Notes: a model not told the origin generated them from the letters alone. 64,000 nt of DNA from Tigriopus japonicus (GCA_010645155.1 CM021314.1:7921793-7985792), one strand, 5' to 3'. Counted from the stretch's first letter, positions 31,640 through 43,919 are shown. Numbers and translations are program-made.

Positions 31640-32763
31640 CGGGAAACATGGCCTCCACAAGTGGACGAAAACTGCCCCAGGCGTTGAGGACGCCCACGGG
31701 ATAATCCTTTGCCCATTTGCGTTGGATAATCCTTAACCCATTTGCGTTGGATAATCCTTAACCCATTTGCGTTGGATAATCCTTAACCCATTTGCGTTGG
31801 ATAATCCTTAACCCATTTGCGTTGGATAATCCTTGGCCCATTTGCGTTGACGGAACTCTTTTGGGCGGCAGCACTGTTGTGTCTGACAGAGAAGACTTTC
31901 CCCTCTCGAACATTCCCCACCAGAAATAAGTCAAGGGATTCAAATCAGGACTGTTAGAGGGCTAAGTGTCAGGACTCCAAAACTACACCCCCTCCATCCT
32001 CAACAGGGACAACGCCTTCTTGGCCTAGTACCCTAAAGCTGAGTCTTGCTGGAACACGAATATCACTCAATTAACTGACACCTTCATCCAAGGAATCATA
32101 ATGGTCTTCATCACTTCAAAGTATTGACAAAAGTGTTGACCTTCAGCTTTCAATCAAAAAAATTGCAGAGGTATAACAATGTTTTTGCTGTCAATGACGC
32201 TCAGGATCATGATGTTGGATGTTGGATGGGAGCAAGGGGGGGAGAATGAATGTTGGATTTCGCAGAGGCAATCCAAGTGTTCATTTGGGCATCATTTTTT
32301 GCTCACAGTCCGCATTTTCTTGTCTGAGAAAAAGATCATCACCTTTTCACTAATCAGCTTCAAGTTTGAGAGCCATCCTTGAGAGCCAGCCCTTTGATGA
32401 GCTAGGACTCCTTCATCTTCTCTGTGAAGATCTGCCTCTTACACAACTTGTAAAAGGAGATATTCAAGTCGTTTTTCATTGCCCTAAGGATTGTTAATCT
32501 GTACACTCTTTGCCCTAGTCAGGATGGTCATCGGGGTCCTGGAATTGGCCTTGATGAACTTCTTGAGGCCCCCCACAACCTGGAATTGCGTTTTCTGCCA
32601 CTTCTTTGCTTGTGAGCTTTCCTATCAGTCTTCCTCTCGTCCTTCCAGGCCTTGAATATCCTCCTGACGGTCTTTTGAAGTAGATCAAAAGGTTGGAAAT
32701 GGTAGGGGCCTTTTGGCCCGCGTGATCAAGTTGGACGATGGTGATCATTCTTTCTTGCTTCAT
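31640..32763 (-). pseudogene. Tc1/mariner-type transposase relic
   Basis: On the minus strand the N-terminus (from about 32763) shows an HTH-like segment around LDHAGQKAPTISNLL and a second, frame-shifted one (RTVRRIFKAW). Near 32060-32030 there is VFQQDSAL, the region of the second catalytic Asp, followed by a stop. Near 31940 the third block SNSPDLNPLTYFWW is present. A six-unit 25-bp repeat lies in the C-terminal coding region. Multiple stops and frameshifts; dead. Terminal repeats were not found. Confidence 0.6.
31699..31848. repeat. Six 25-bp tandem repeats
   Basis: Units of GGATAATCCTTAACCCATTT plus GCGTT, six in a row, nearly identical, inside the transposase relic. Confidence 0.85.
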
Positions 32764-32814
32764 GTTTGTTTTTGAAACTAGCGCAAAATTTTCAAAACAA
32801 AACTTTTTCTAGAG

Positions 32815-33060
32815 CAGGGGTTTTCAACCTTTTTCCGGGGGATACCCATTTTGCAAGGGAAATATCCGATTTACCCCCCCTATGTATTGACCATGACGGA
32901 GAAAAACAATAAAAATGGCAAAATACGTGGAGAAGAGAAAAACGTGCAATATTGGTCGAAAAAACCCAAGTTTTTTCCAATTTTTCCGGACACAAATTTA
33001 CCCAACAGAAAGTCAAATTTACCCAATTTTGGGTAAATACCCATAGGTTGAGAACCCTTG
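32815..33060. mobile_element. hAT MITE (CAGGGGTTTTCAACC ends)
   Basis: Ends CAGGGGTTTTCAACC and, reversed, CAAGGGTTCTCAACC, a terminal motif widespread in hAT elements. TTCTAGAG flanks both sides (32807-32814 and 33061-33068). 246 bp, non-coding. Confidence 0.9.
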
Positions 33061-33069
33061 TTCTAGAGA

Positions 33070-33300
33070 CTTAATCTCGTATTGAGTCCTTCAAGCGCAA
33101 CCAGTGAAATGGAAAACACGTGCAACCTTTGAGCTTTGATTCACAAAATTTCTGTTCTAATGTGTCCAATATACCTTTAGATGCTCAAAAATGGATCACA
33201 TGTTTGTGTCAGGGTGCAATTTCTGGAGCTGTATTACTAAGGTGACCTCCCAGTCTTTTGTATTGTGACCTCCCAGTCAGCTGCTCCTTAAAGGACCCAA
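33070..33300 (+). repeat. Dispersed repeat Y, copy 1
   Basis: It recurs reversed at 36405-36634. Shared blocks include AAGGTGACCTCCCAGTCTTT and GTGCAACCTTTGAGC. Function unknown. Confidence 0.65.
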
Positions 33301-33346
33301 TACTGACGGAAACAAAAATTGATTTGGAGCACTGGATTCGAATCTA

Positions 33347-34897
33347 CAGTGTGGCCCAAAATTGGCCATTGATTTGATCCATTGGTCATTGGATAAGAAG
33401 GGTGATTTGCTCCAATACGCTGGCGTGGGCGCCAACATTTTATTCATGCAAAACTTTGTTGTTACTCCTACCTACAATTACTGATCATTGGAATGCTCGT
33501 CCTCCTCACCCTGACCGCTGTTTTTGATCTTGCTGCCTTAGGTGTGGCCACAGCCGGCCCTGATCACGGCACGCAGCCATATGGGGACGCTGGAGCAGGT
33601 TTTGATGATGTACAGTAGTGACCACCTTCTCCCAGCTCTTCTCCAGCTTCCTAATGAGATCCTACCTTGATCTAGCTGGAGTGGACGATGCTGCAGACTC
33701 CAAAACTGACCAAACACTGAAGTCAAGCGGGTTTAAATCAGGACTGCTGGGAGACCAGGCAGTCTTGCTCCAGAAGTTGTTCTTTTTTTGATGAGCCAGG
33801 CTTGCGTTGAGTTTGAAGTATGGGCTGGGGCCCCATTTTGCATAAAGATGAAGTCCCCCGGTCCATAATTTTCCTCCACCCATGTTTTGACAGCCGTCAA
33901 GACCCTGGCCTGGTACGTAGCTGTCGTCACGTTCTCGTCGGCCGCGAAGATGATCAGGGGCATCTTCTTGCCGTCTGAGGCCACCAGGGCCCAAACCATC
34001 ACCTTCTGAGGGTTCTTTGTCCTCATCTTGATCCTCTTCTCCGTGGGCGTGTTGACAGTCATCAAGATCCTCTCATTCCTCTTGTTGAAGATGCCGTCCA
34101 CAGTGAAGATCTTCTCGTCTGACCATCCAATAACCTTCCCTGGGTTGACTTGCATCCAGTCCAGGAGCTCCTGTGACCGTTGACCCTCTTCTCCTTCTGG
34201 ACCTGGGTGAGGAGCTGCTTGGCCAAGAAGGGATTGGAGATGATCCTAGCATCCATTGCGAGCCTCTGGGTGGTGGACTTGGTCAGGTTGGGGGCCTTGG
34301 ACACGTTCCTGATGCTCCTGTTGTCCTTCCGCCTGACCATCTCCTGCAGCCTCTTCCGGTTCGCCACTGTCCTGACCATCCTCTTCCTTCCCTTGCCCTG
34401 GGCTGTCTTGACCGTGCCTCTCTCCTGATACCTCCTGAAAACACTTGACACAGTCTGTCTGGACACATTGAAGTCCTTGGCAATGGAGATGGCACTGTGG
34501 CCTGCTTCCCTGCGGGCCACGATCTTGATCTTGGTGTCGTCATCAAGGTTGGCCATGGAGTCAGAGGTTTGCGTCAAGGTCGAGTCAAGGTAAGTATCAC
34601 GATAGTCTGGATAGTCATTTGCAATGTTATTAAGTGAAAAAAGCCTGCAAATTGCCCTAATTAATGAGGTAATTACTTACTGATTGGAATTGATTAATCG
34701 GGCGTGGAACAAGGGGTATTTGTTGTCCTCTTTGTCGAGGAATAACTCCTTGGGACTTGCTTTGATGTTGTTGTTTTTGCACCGTTTGATTCAGCTTTGT
34801 TTTGCGCGTTCAGTCCATAAAAGAAAAGGTGCCAAATTCAAATTGTTAAAAAAGAAAAATTCGAAAAACTGTGTAAAGCCAATTTTGGGCCACACTG
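33347..34897 (-). mobile_element. Full-length Tc1/mariner-type transposon
   Basis: Perfect 20-bp terminal inverted repeats CAGTGTGGCCCAAAATTGGC, flanked by TA at 33345-33346 and 34898-34899. 1551 bp, with one transposase pseudogene on the minus strand. Confidence 0.92.
33538..34577 (-). pseudogene. Tc1/mariner transposase with frameshifts and a lost catalytic Asp
   Basis: The N-terminus starts at 34577 or at the ATG 34556. It has a paired-type helix-turn-helix (HSAISIAKDFNVSRQTVS) and a basic second half. Frameshifts fall near 34180, 33775 and 33665. The catalytic region shows WSDEK (first Asp, about 34120), FMQNGAPAH (about 33850) where most relatives have QDGAPAH, so the second Asp is Asn, and SPSSPDLNPLDFSVW (third acidic residue, about 33745). 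Frames and missing Asp make it inactive, though the perfect termini could still be mobilised in trans. Confidence 0.85.
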
Positions 34898-34899
34898 TA

Positions 34900-36400
34900 C
34901 ATTAGCTTTAAGAATCGGCCAATTTATCTCTTCAACCCTGTTTACGAAGCAATGGCAATGAGCCAACATAATTTGCAGTTTTATAACTCACAGAAGGTAA
35001 CCTGCGACAGGTGCATCTCCTCCTCTTTCTCCCTTTATTTTTTCTTTGTCTCTCTCTTTCTCTGCCTCCCTCTCCCTTTAACAATAAAATGTAGATGTGA
35101 GTACGAAGTTAAGAAAGAAGAGACTTGTCAGAAAAAATCTTCAGGAATTGGGTCTCGGCCTCGTGACGTCATGATATGACGTGGACAGCCGGTCACGTGA
35201 CCTCAACAGAAAAGGTGTACATTGTTCTAAATTCAATGCTATGATTTCTGACAAAAGCTGCTTTATCTCACTCAGTTGTGTTGTTCAAGGCTTAATGACT
35301 AAGTTAAAAAGTACCAATGTGGTTTGGTTGAATTTTTGAAATTGCCAGCTCCCAATTCTAATCCAAATTAGGCCCACAAATATTCAAGAAAATGATTTTA
35401 ATAATTTCTGAGAGGGATGGATTGTCAATTCCAGTCAGAGTTGGGTAAATAACTTGATGAAATGTAATAAATTACTATTAGAATTACTTCCTCAAAAAAT
35501 CAAATTCATCACAATAACATTGTCTGAAAAATTAATTGACTTCAATGGACTTTAAAATTATGGGGATCAATTATTTTTTTGCACTTTTTGGCAAAATTCC
35601 ATTGACTGAAATGAAACTCTTTCGTCAATATTGAATTTAATTTATTCTCAGTTATATGCTTAAGTGGGTTTGATTTTATTCATTATCTTTTCTTTTGAAA
35701 CTTAAGCATATTAGGCAAGTGATGGTTTTCCTCCTTTGTTTAAAATTGTTATGTTTATTTTTTTTTCACTTGTCATTTTAGTACTTGAGAAAAACTAATC
35801 AAAATTTATCATGACACACATTTTTGTCCTGAAACACTATGATTGTAACTTATTAATAAGTTGATGTTTCAGTGTCAGTTTTTTTTTGTTGAAGAGACGT
35901 TCTGTTTAAGCCTAAGATGCTACATTGTTAGCAATAATTCAAGCCTGAAGGAATTGTTTCTTGACAGTCTTTACATGGTAATTGGAAGGCAGTGAGATAA
36001 AACTTGTTCTTTTATGTGTGTCTAGCATGTTCTTTTATTCATTCAACATTTTTTATTTCCTTTTATGTTCACATTGAGATTTAAAAACCCCAATTGCTGA
36101 ACTAGAACTGTTTTAAGTGTAAATCATGGCATTGAATTCAGGAGAATGTCCTACTTTTTACAACAAGGTTACTAGAGAAAACGTCGATTCAAGAAGCTGC
36201 ATTTTGTGGGTTAGGGTTGGGTTTGTGCAATCTTTTTGATGTGTAAATTATTCTAGGCCTGTCTGTAAGAGTACTCACAACAAATAAATTTATTTTCTTG
36301 CAAAATAATCTGTATCTGTTTCTACACACTAAGCTGTTACACTTGGGGGCGGGAATCGGTCACCCTCTGAGCGTACTTTAGTGAAGAATTTCAAAACAAA
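34900..36400. other. Intergenic AT-rich DNA
   Basis: CAGAGTTGGGTAAATAACTT at 35436 resembles a hAT-type end, but no partner end is found. No gene is seen. Confidence 0.45.
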
Positions 36401-36404
36401 AGGA

Positions 36405-36634
36405 GGCAGAGACCCTATGGGGTCCTTTAACGAACAGCTGCCTGGGAGGTCACATTACAAAAGACTGGGAGGTCACCTTACTAATACAGCTCCCAAAATT
36501 GCACTCTGACACAAAAATTTGACCTATTTTTGAACTTCTCAATGTTTATTAGACACATAAGAACTGAAATCTTGTTTAATGATGCTCAAAGGTTGCACGT
36601 TATTTCTATTTTACTGGTTCCGCTTAATGGACTC
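36405..36634 (-). repeat. Dispersed repeat Y, copy 2
   Basis: Reverse-oriented partner of 33070-33300. It ends where the palindromic MITE begins. Confidence 0.65.
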
Positions 36635-36999
36635 TATAGAGATTGTGAAGAATTGATTGTTTGTCTTTCGCTATGGACGCTGCCAAGACCTGCCGTGTAG
36701 ACATCGCTGTAGGCCAGCCAGCACTGTCCAGGCACATAGAAAGAGACAAATTACCTAATATTTCAAGTAAATTTGCCAACAATGTTACCAACCAATGTCC
36801 TTTTTGATATCGATAAACAATTATGATACTTTTTTACCAGTACAATATCACACATATTGCGAAATAGTTAAAATTATGTCGAGTTTTGTCTCTTCCCGAG
36901 TGCATGGACAACGCTGGCTGGCCTTGAGCGATGTCTACGCAACAGGCTGGTGGGGCAGGAATAGAGGGGGACAACAAACAATTCTTCACAACCTCTATA
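36635..36999. mobile_element. Palindromic (snapback) MITE
   Basis: The left arm from 36635 and the right arm ending 36999 are inverted copies over about 105 bp, including TATAGAG, TTGTGAAGAATTG, TAGACATCGCT and AGGCCAGCCAGC. The ends read TATA then GAG, and CTC then TATA. Non-coding; the DNA could fold into one long hairpin. Confidence 0.8.
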
Positions 37000-37140
37000 G
37001 GAACGTCCAGAACAAGAAAAAAGATTAATATTTGTATCAAAACTCATTTATAGACACATTTATATTATATTTAGAGAGTTTTCACCTTCTGTCTTCATAT
37101 GACCTTCGTTTTTTTGCTAAGGCTCGTCCTATTGACAATC

Positions 37141-38096
37141 GAAAAAAGCGACCTCAAGCGGCATTTATAGCATAACCTGTGGTGGAAAGAAGAGAAATTC
37201 CAAAAATACGCTCTTCAATTTGCTAAGTTTCTCGTACATCCCCAATGATTTTAAATTGGCTGCAGTTCATAGATAGTTGTTACTTATAGAGAATGTGAAC
37301 TAAATATATCGGTGTAACAATTTCCCCCCATAAGTGGAGACAAACAAAAGGGAGGTAAAAGCTCAAAGTCAATCACGTATTGGTCACATATTGACACTTA
37401 TTTTACAATTGTCATCTTAAGTATGCAAAAGTATATTATCCTAACCAGAACATTAGCTTTAAGTAAAGTCACATGACGTAACTGTCTTTAGAGATTTATA
37501 CGCATTTATTTCTTGACTAGGTTTAACAAACCCCCCCACCGAGCACTTGCTTATCTTCTCATTTTGGCTACCCTACTGTTCCTCTGCACTTCGGCCTAGC
37601 TGACCAGCACAGATATGAGGATAAAAGGGCTAGATTTCACTAGATTTGGAATTGTTCACAACCTCTATTGTATCAAAAAACAGTCTTAAATTCTAAGGAC
37701 ATCAAGATTTTTGCCTCATTTTGAAGTTATTACACGTTTAAAGTGTCAACTTCAGTTTCAAAATTAGTCACCCTCCACATATGAGAATGGAGAAAAAAGG
37801 GAAAAGGAAAAGGCAAGAGGGTCCATCAACCAAATCAGAGCGACCAATTTCAGACCTTAAAAAAAAGGAGTTAGGAAAGGTTTCAGACTTGCGGACTTTT
37901 CAACACCGTTGTGACAAACCAATGCAATGTTGGTGCATTACAAGAACACAACATTTGAAGTTAGAATAAATAGCTCTAGAATGAAACAAAAAAGAAACAC
38001 CAAACACTGATAAAACTTGCATAAACAGCAAAAGAAGTTACTACACAGACCGGGTCTCTTAGTACTGCGTACACTCCACGTTTTGAATCGTGAGAG
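37141..38096 (+). mobile_element. Second copy of the 589-bp element, itself interrupted
   Basis: It aligns with 21502-22090 from TCGAAAAAAGCGACCTCAAG to CACGTTTTGAATCGTGAGAG. A roughly 390-bp insertion (37279-37672) separates the halves. The ends are diverged. Confidence 0.75.
37279..37672. mobile_element. MITE related to 36635-36999
   Basis: Its ends share ATAGAG, three variable bases and GTGAAC in inverted orientation, like the palindromic MITE 300 bp upstream. Inserted at TTA/TTG. Non-coding. Confidence 0.6.
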
Positions 38097-38099
38097 TCA

Positions 38100-38760
38100 A
38101 TTGCGATAACATTGATTAATTTTATTCTTAGTTACCTGCATCTGTCTTTTGAAATTGACCGCAAAAGTTAGAAATGATTGGTGCCATGCCTTAATAGAAC
38201 ATTCAAAAGAAAAAAAATGAAGTAGTCCCAAATCTAGCCTCCTTTCCCTTTCATCTTTTTGTGAATTAGCAGATTTTATGAAAACGAACTTCATTTGAAA
38301 TATACTACTTACCTAGAATGAATGTAGACAACAAAACAGACAAGTATTTCAATTCCACATCAATTAAACCGTGCGTTCAGGTGTTGCATGATCACTTGAG
38401 CCAGGATCAAAAGTTTTTCACTTAAACTTGAAAAAAAACAAATATTCATTTACCCTATTAAGTGTTAAAGTAAGAAGAAAACACTTTTCCCCATATTTTC
38501 AACTTTTTCTATATTTTATTTTTGATCACTTTTTTTACGTGTTCCCGGACAATTAGAATCGGTCTGAAATTTAGCATTACCATTTAGAACTCAGTTCGTT
38601 AATCTTAAAACCTAACTAATTTCCACGTTTTGCCTGTCCCTATTTTGGATCCACAATTGTTCTCAGAGATTCTTTGTTACGAGGTATGGCATTTCTTTGT
38701 TACCTGTACGCATAAAGGGCAAATGAAAGTCTTGTAACTTACTAGGCTCAATTATTCATA
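38100..38760. other. Upstream region of the serine racemase-like gene
   Basis: AT-rich and without repeats I recognise. It presumably holds the promoter; I cannot point to a TATA box or initiator with confidence. Confidence 0.4.
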
Positions 38761-38797
38761 CCACATGCTAAGAAGAGAATCAGTTTCTGTTGGAACG

Positions 38798-40069
38798 ATG
38801 AGCAATCAAGGCCATTTCAACAATCTAAAATGGACGAAAATACAAACTCGAATCTCGCCTTTTGTCATACAAACTCCAGTGATCACCAATAAAGCACTTA
38901 ATAACCTGTATGGGTTAGATGTCTTTTTCAAATGCGAAAATCTTCAAAACACTGGTGCTTTTAAAGTTCGAGGAGCAGCAAATATGGTTATGAAAGGTAA
39001 AGTTTTGTGTAAAATATCGAGAGAGCAACAAGGTTTTGTTACTTTAAATGCACTCACTTTTCATTGTTCTAAAATTCCTACCAAGTTCTTTTTTTAGCAC
39101 TTACTACAACTGAAATTTTTGCAGCTCTTGAAAATGAAGAACACATCCTAAAAAATGGTATTATTGGTTCAAGTAGCGGTAATCACGGAATAGCTCTCGC
39201 TACATTAGGAAGTGCTTTAGAAATTCCATGCGTTGTCGTGGTTCCTCCCATTTGCCCTCAAATAAAACTGAAAAAAATGAGGGACCTTGGCGCCGAGATT
39301 ATTGTTACCGCTGGCATGGATTATGGTGATCGCGAAAAAATTGTTAATGAAATTGCCTCGTCTAGAAACATGATGATTATTTCAACTGGAAACCATTTGG
39401 ACATTATCGAGGGTGATTTTGATCTTCAAATTTTTTCAAACAATGCCAAGATCAATTTTATACATATTTTATATTTTCAAGTAGGATATGGTACAATGGC
39501 ATTAGAGCTCCATTCCCAAGTCTCTGGAGACCCATTGGATGCAATTGTGGTACCTGTGAGTACAGGTGGAATGTTGGCAGGGTGTTCTCTTGTCTCCAAG
39601 GAGATAAACCCTACTTGCAAAGTAATTGCCGTGGAACCAAAGGGAAAACATTTGGCAGAAAGTTTAAAAGCAAGGAAAATGCTATGGAAAGGACCAAGAA
39701 AATATCTGGAAACCTGTGCTGAAGGGCTGAAGAGTAGGAGCTTGATACCTTTTGCCCTTCTATTGTCTTTGTTACTTGCTACTTTTTGAGTTTTCAGCTC
39801 AAGCCATTTTTCCCATCCCGTTTGACATTTGCCTTGATCGGACAGAATCTGAAGTATTGACTGTGAGCGACGAAGATATGGTTCACGGAATTCAACTAGC
39901 GGCAACAGAATTAAAGTTGGTCACGGAAATGCCAGCAGGTGCTGCCATGGCTGCCGCTTTCCAAGTCAAAACTTGGTTTCCTGAGGTAAAAAGACTGGGA
40001 GTAATCCTCTGTGGTGGTAACATTGAAATGGAATGCTTCAAGGATGCATTAAATCATTATAATTCCTAA
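38798..40069 (+). CDS. Serine racemase-like PLP enzyme, four exons
   Basis: Predicted to racemise L-serine and/or eliminate it to pyruvate and ammonia, in the cytosol with PLP. Exons: 38798-38996, 39125-39412, 39482-39733, 39798-40069. All junctions are GT-AG and the sum is 1011 bases, giving 336 residues, close to the 340 of human serine racemase. An in-frame ATG at 38765 would add 11 residues. Lys56 in FKVRG (Schiff base) and Ser84 in SSSGNHG (the residue that makes racemases differ from dehydratases) fall at the same numbers as in human serine racemase. Two positions deviate. The phosphate loop reads STGG (about 189-192) where racemases have GGGG. The PLP-nitrogen residue is Cys in LCGGN, as in serine dehydratase, not Ser. 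One metal-ligand Asp also seems replaced. The middle intron has a length divisible by three and no stop, so retention would stay in frame. Threonine dehydratase or aspartate racemase activity is possible. Confidence 0.88.
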
Positions 40070-40079
40070 AAGTTATTGT

Positions 40080-41530
40080 AATGAAAGTTATGTGAATTTA
40101 GTACTGCAGTTTCATTCCTCACACAACCTCTACTTGTAAATTTTCGCTTTGTTTCAACACTAGAAAATCAATGAAGTTTCAACGTTTTGTTTCAACGAAG
40201 AAAAACTGAGAAGTTTTGCCAAAAATGAAAAACATGAGAAACAAAAAATGAAGAGTTTTTAGAAGTTATCCCTACATTTTGTTTTTCGAGAAGACAGGGC
40301 GAGACAAAAGTCATTTTTTTTTCAGATTCATTTTCAAATTAAAGAATAACTCAACCCAGGATAACTTGCAAAAATTTGATTTAAAAAGTAAGATTAAGAA
40401 CCTTAACATAAACATGGATATTACAAAAGTAAATGAGGCGATGAATTTGTATTGCCATCCATCCCAGCCTTTGTCCAAGAGGTCCGTTTGGGAATAAAGA
40501 GGTTGGAAGACTTACCTAAAATTGAAACATCAGCAACAAAGCAAAAAAATGATCTTGTTAATTTGAATGCTTCTTATCTTGCTGGTTCCAGTCGCAATGC
40601 ATAAAATCTGTACATTGCTTAATGGCAAATTGCACTCTTTTGTGCCGTGCCTTCCCATGAATAAACAAAACCAATCCAAAAAGTTCATATGCGAGTTTTT
40701 ATTGAATGGTTTTCCTGTTTTATCCTTACCATCCGACTCAGTGAAAAATTCATAAGAATATTCTGTCAGAGCTCACAACATGTAGAGAATTAATCCATGT
40801 TAATAAAATGGGCCCAAAAAATTGGATTGATTTCAAAAGGATCATAAATGTAAGGCAATGTTGTATGAACTTCTTAATATCAATAATAACCACGTTAATG
40901 GAGTATCTTTAAAAATGTTTGACGTTAAAGCCAGTACTTAAATTAATATTAAAAGTTAATTTTGAATGATCAAAAAGATAAATCGTATTTTCAAATTAAT
41001 TGCTTTTCTCGGGTCTACGATTTTGTGACCTATTTCAAAATAGTATTACTTGACTTTTTACTTTAGAATACGCCTCTGTCTATTTAAGGTTACTTGAAAT
41101 TGTATTTTTGTAGACATGTAGACACTTTTCCAATATTCTGTCGCCTTAATTGAAGGACAAAACTGTCACTTCAAAACGGCAAAATGTGAGTGAAGCTTGA
41201 TATTTACAATAAACTTGTAATTTTGACGAAAACAATGCTACAGTTAAAGCTTGAACAACCACTGGATTGAAAGGGCTCTTAACTGAATTGTTAGTTATGC
41301 CTCAAAGATGGCTTAACCGAAACCGAAAGGTAGCTGACTCCAAAATTCTATACATGTCTAATTCGGCTTAAAATTTAAATTGCATACACACTTGAAAAAG
41401 GATGGTACTTTCTTTGTTTAATAGAAACTGCTTTTCAAGGTTTTGGACACAAAAAATCGATTTTGCTCTCTGTGGCATTGTTGAGTGTTGATGAATGACT
41501 AGATATTTATTAACCACTCTCAAACTCCAT
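40080..41530. other. Downstream intergenic region
   Basis: AT-rich. No further gene found. No clear AATAAA immediately after the serine racemase-like stop. CCGAAACCGAAAGG at 41318 resembles words in the MITE at 14603. Confidence 0.45.
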
Positions 41531-41540
41531 TCCTTATAAT

Positions 41541-42252
41541 TAGAGCGGCCGGAAATATTTGATTAAATATAAAATATTTAATTTAAATATTTTGCGTTTT
41601 TGATCAGTTTTTAAATATTTGGGCTTTTTCTTACAAAATTAAAGGAAAATTCTCTTTTTTCATTGCAATATTTCAAGAATCTCCATAATTTCAGTAAATC
41701 TTTTGAAATTTTGACAAAAAATCTGACCTTTCCAAAGACTACATTGTCAAAATCGTCCGATTTTTTCAATTCTTTTTGAGGGTAATAGGCAAACTCAAAT
41801 CAAAAATATGCGTGGTAAATAAATATTTTGGTCAGCTTGGCCTCGAAAATTACTTTAAGCTAAAACAGAAAACCGTAACTCCAACAAGAAAAAAAAATAT
41901 GGAAACTCTGGTTTGAATATTCAACCAAACCTTAGGCAGTAAAATATTAATTAAATGTAAGGTATAAATAGGGACTGTCAAGAAGAACCAATTTTAATTG
42001 CATAATATGATTGTTTAACTCGAAAGATTTGTTAATTTATATTTCTGCCATTTCCAATTTTTCATTAAATATTTGGATTTTTTAATCAAAATTTTCAGAA
42101 ATGCCAATTTATCGACCAAAACTCTTCACAAATTTAAATATTTTTTCAATATTTGGTTGTGATTTAAATATTTTTTTAAATATTTTGATATTTTTTTCTT
42201 AAATATTATTTAAATATTTGGGCTTCAAAATTAAATATTTTCGGCCGCTCTA
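41541..42252. mobile_element. hAT non-autonomous element, AT-rich
   Basis: Ends TAGAGCGGCCGGAAATATTT and, reversed, TAGAGCGGCCGAAAATATTT. CTTATAAT flanks both sides (41533-41540 and 42253-42260). The subterminal regions consist of repeated AAATATTT words. No coding sequence. Confidence 0.92.
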
Positions 42253-42264
42253 CTTATAATGCAT

Positions 42265-43790
42265 GTCTGCTTTCGGTTTCGGTAGACCATAACCAAGAAG
42301 CACTGAATTTCCTGGAGATCTTACTTATGTTTGGAATACTACTTACATTAATTTGCACTTCAGATGAATGTCGGAGTCAAAAGTTATGTTATAAAGGTAT
42401 AGTTAGTTAAGTTAAGTTAGTAGGTATCAATAATGCACATTATTATAATAACTAATCTCACATTTGTTGGAGAATGTAGTTGATTCGTTTCCACTGAAGA
42501 TCAAAAATCGCATCACTGGCCTTCCTCTGCAAGAAATCAGTGCTTTTTGGCATAAACGAAACCGAAATTTTGGCCAAAAGTGCCGATCTTTTGGCCACCT
42601 TGGCCGATCACTAGCATAAACCCCCTGCACAATGACCTATTCTACTATTTTCGTTCATCCTTCATCCCTCCTCCTCCTCCTCCTCCTTTTATTTCAACGG
42701 AACAAGCAATTTCCCCCCTTTTTTTGGATTTTTGCCATTTTTGTACAAAAATTGAAGGTACATGTAAGAACTTTAAGAATTTAATTTAAAAAAAGAAAAA
42801 AAATAATAATTTATATCTAGCTGGTTGCCCGTGTTATTACTATGAACTTTAATCTTTAGTGATTGAACTTTTCAGTCACTGGTTGATATTACCTCCCAAT
42901 TAATGATAGGACGTAACTTGTATTTCTGTAGTTTGCTTTAGAAGTGCAATAGAATTTGCAAGGCACCAAAATCGATGCAATTATTCCCTCCAAGAATTCT
43001 ACAAATATGTGCATTCATAAGCTCATATTTCAAAAATTTAGTGAAAAGATGCCCTAACAAGCTTAAAATACGCTTAATGTCAACATTGGGAGCTTGCTTG
43101 TTGCGTGCCTTTGAGCACATGAAACATACGAGCTTTAGTGTATATTTGATAAAATAGACTGAAAACAAAATGCTCATATCATTTCCAATGTAAAAAGTGT
43201 AGGAAATGTCGAAAGTTTGGCAAAAAGGTTAAAATTTTCGACCAACTTTACTACGAAAATGATCAAAATACTTTGATTAGATTAAATGAATAGATTAAAT
43301 GATTAAATTAAATGTGTTAGTCTTTTATTTGTGTTACAATGATTCAAAGTATGTTTTTGTTGAAGTACGTTTTTGGTTGTAAGATTAAAAATGGCAAAAA
43401 TTGGACGTATGTAGTAAAACTGTGTTTACGTGATGCAAACGGAGTTCAAAGAGAACTTGTTTTTTTTTTAAGTTTACCGTGTAGTATCACTTTCATAACT
43501 ATTTGGGTGGGGAAATCGTATTTAAATGACACCTTGGCTGAATTGTTTATTTAATCTTTCCAAAATCGAATGTTTCCTACATGCTTCACACTCGTGAGGT
43601 GATTGGAGGTGTTTTGTGAAGCTGCAGTTGTTTGCCAAGCTTTCAGTCCAAGAAGCAAAAAAACACTTGATTGATTATCCTTGCATTCACGTTAAGACAA
43701 GCTCATTGCGATAAAATGACAGACCAACGCAAATAAAAAAACAGTCTTAGCATCGTCAATTTTTTTGAATGATTGAAATATCTTTAAATA
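42265..43790. other. Intergenic, no recognised gene
   Basis: Contains a CTC microsatellite near 42668-42687 and otherwise nothing supportable. Confidence 0.45.
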
Positions 43791-43794
43791 CGAC

Positions 43795-43915
43795 TCACAT
43801 TGTTTCGAATGGCTTTTTTAGGTTTGGTTCGAAATATCCAAAGACATCTTGGCTGTTTTTATACCGACAATTCAATGCGGAACAACTTTACTTTTATTTT
43901 TGAGATCCAGGGAAA
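43795..43915 (+). repeat. Dispersed repeat Z, copy 1 (copy 2 at 56095-56215)
   Basis: Shared TTTCGAATGGCTTTT, GAAATATCCAAAGACATCTT and CAACTTTACTTTTATT blocks in the same orientation. Part of an unknown element. Confidence 0.65.
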
Positions 43916-43919
43916 AAGT

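Noticed and set aside
34173..34448. Plus-strand frames opposite the mariner transposase
   Set aside because: Antisense shadows of the GC-richer transposase coding region.
35436..35460. hAT element starting CAGAGTTGGGTAAAT
   Set aside because: No partner end or 8-bp duplication could be found.
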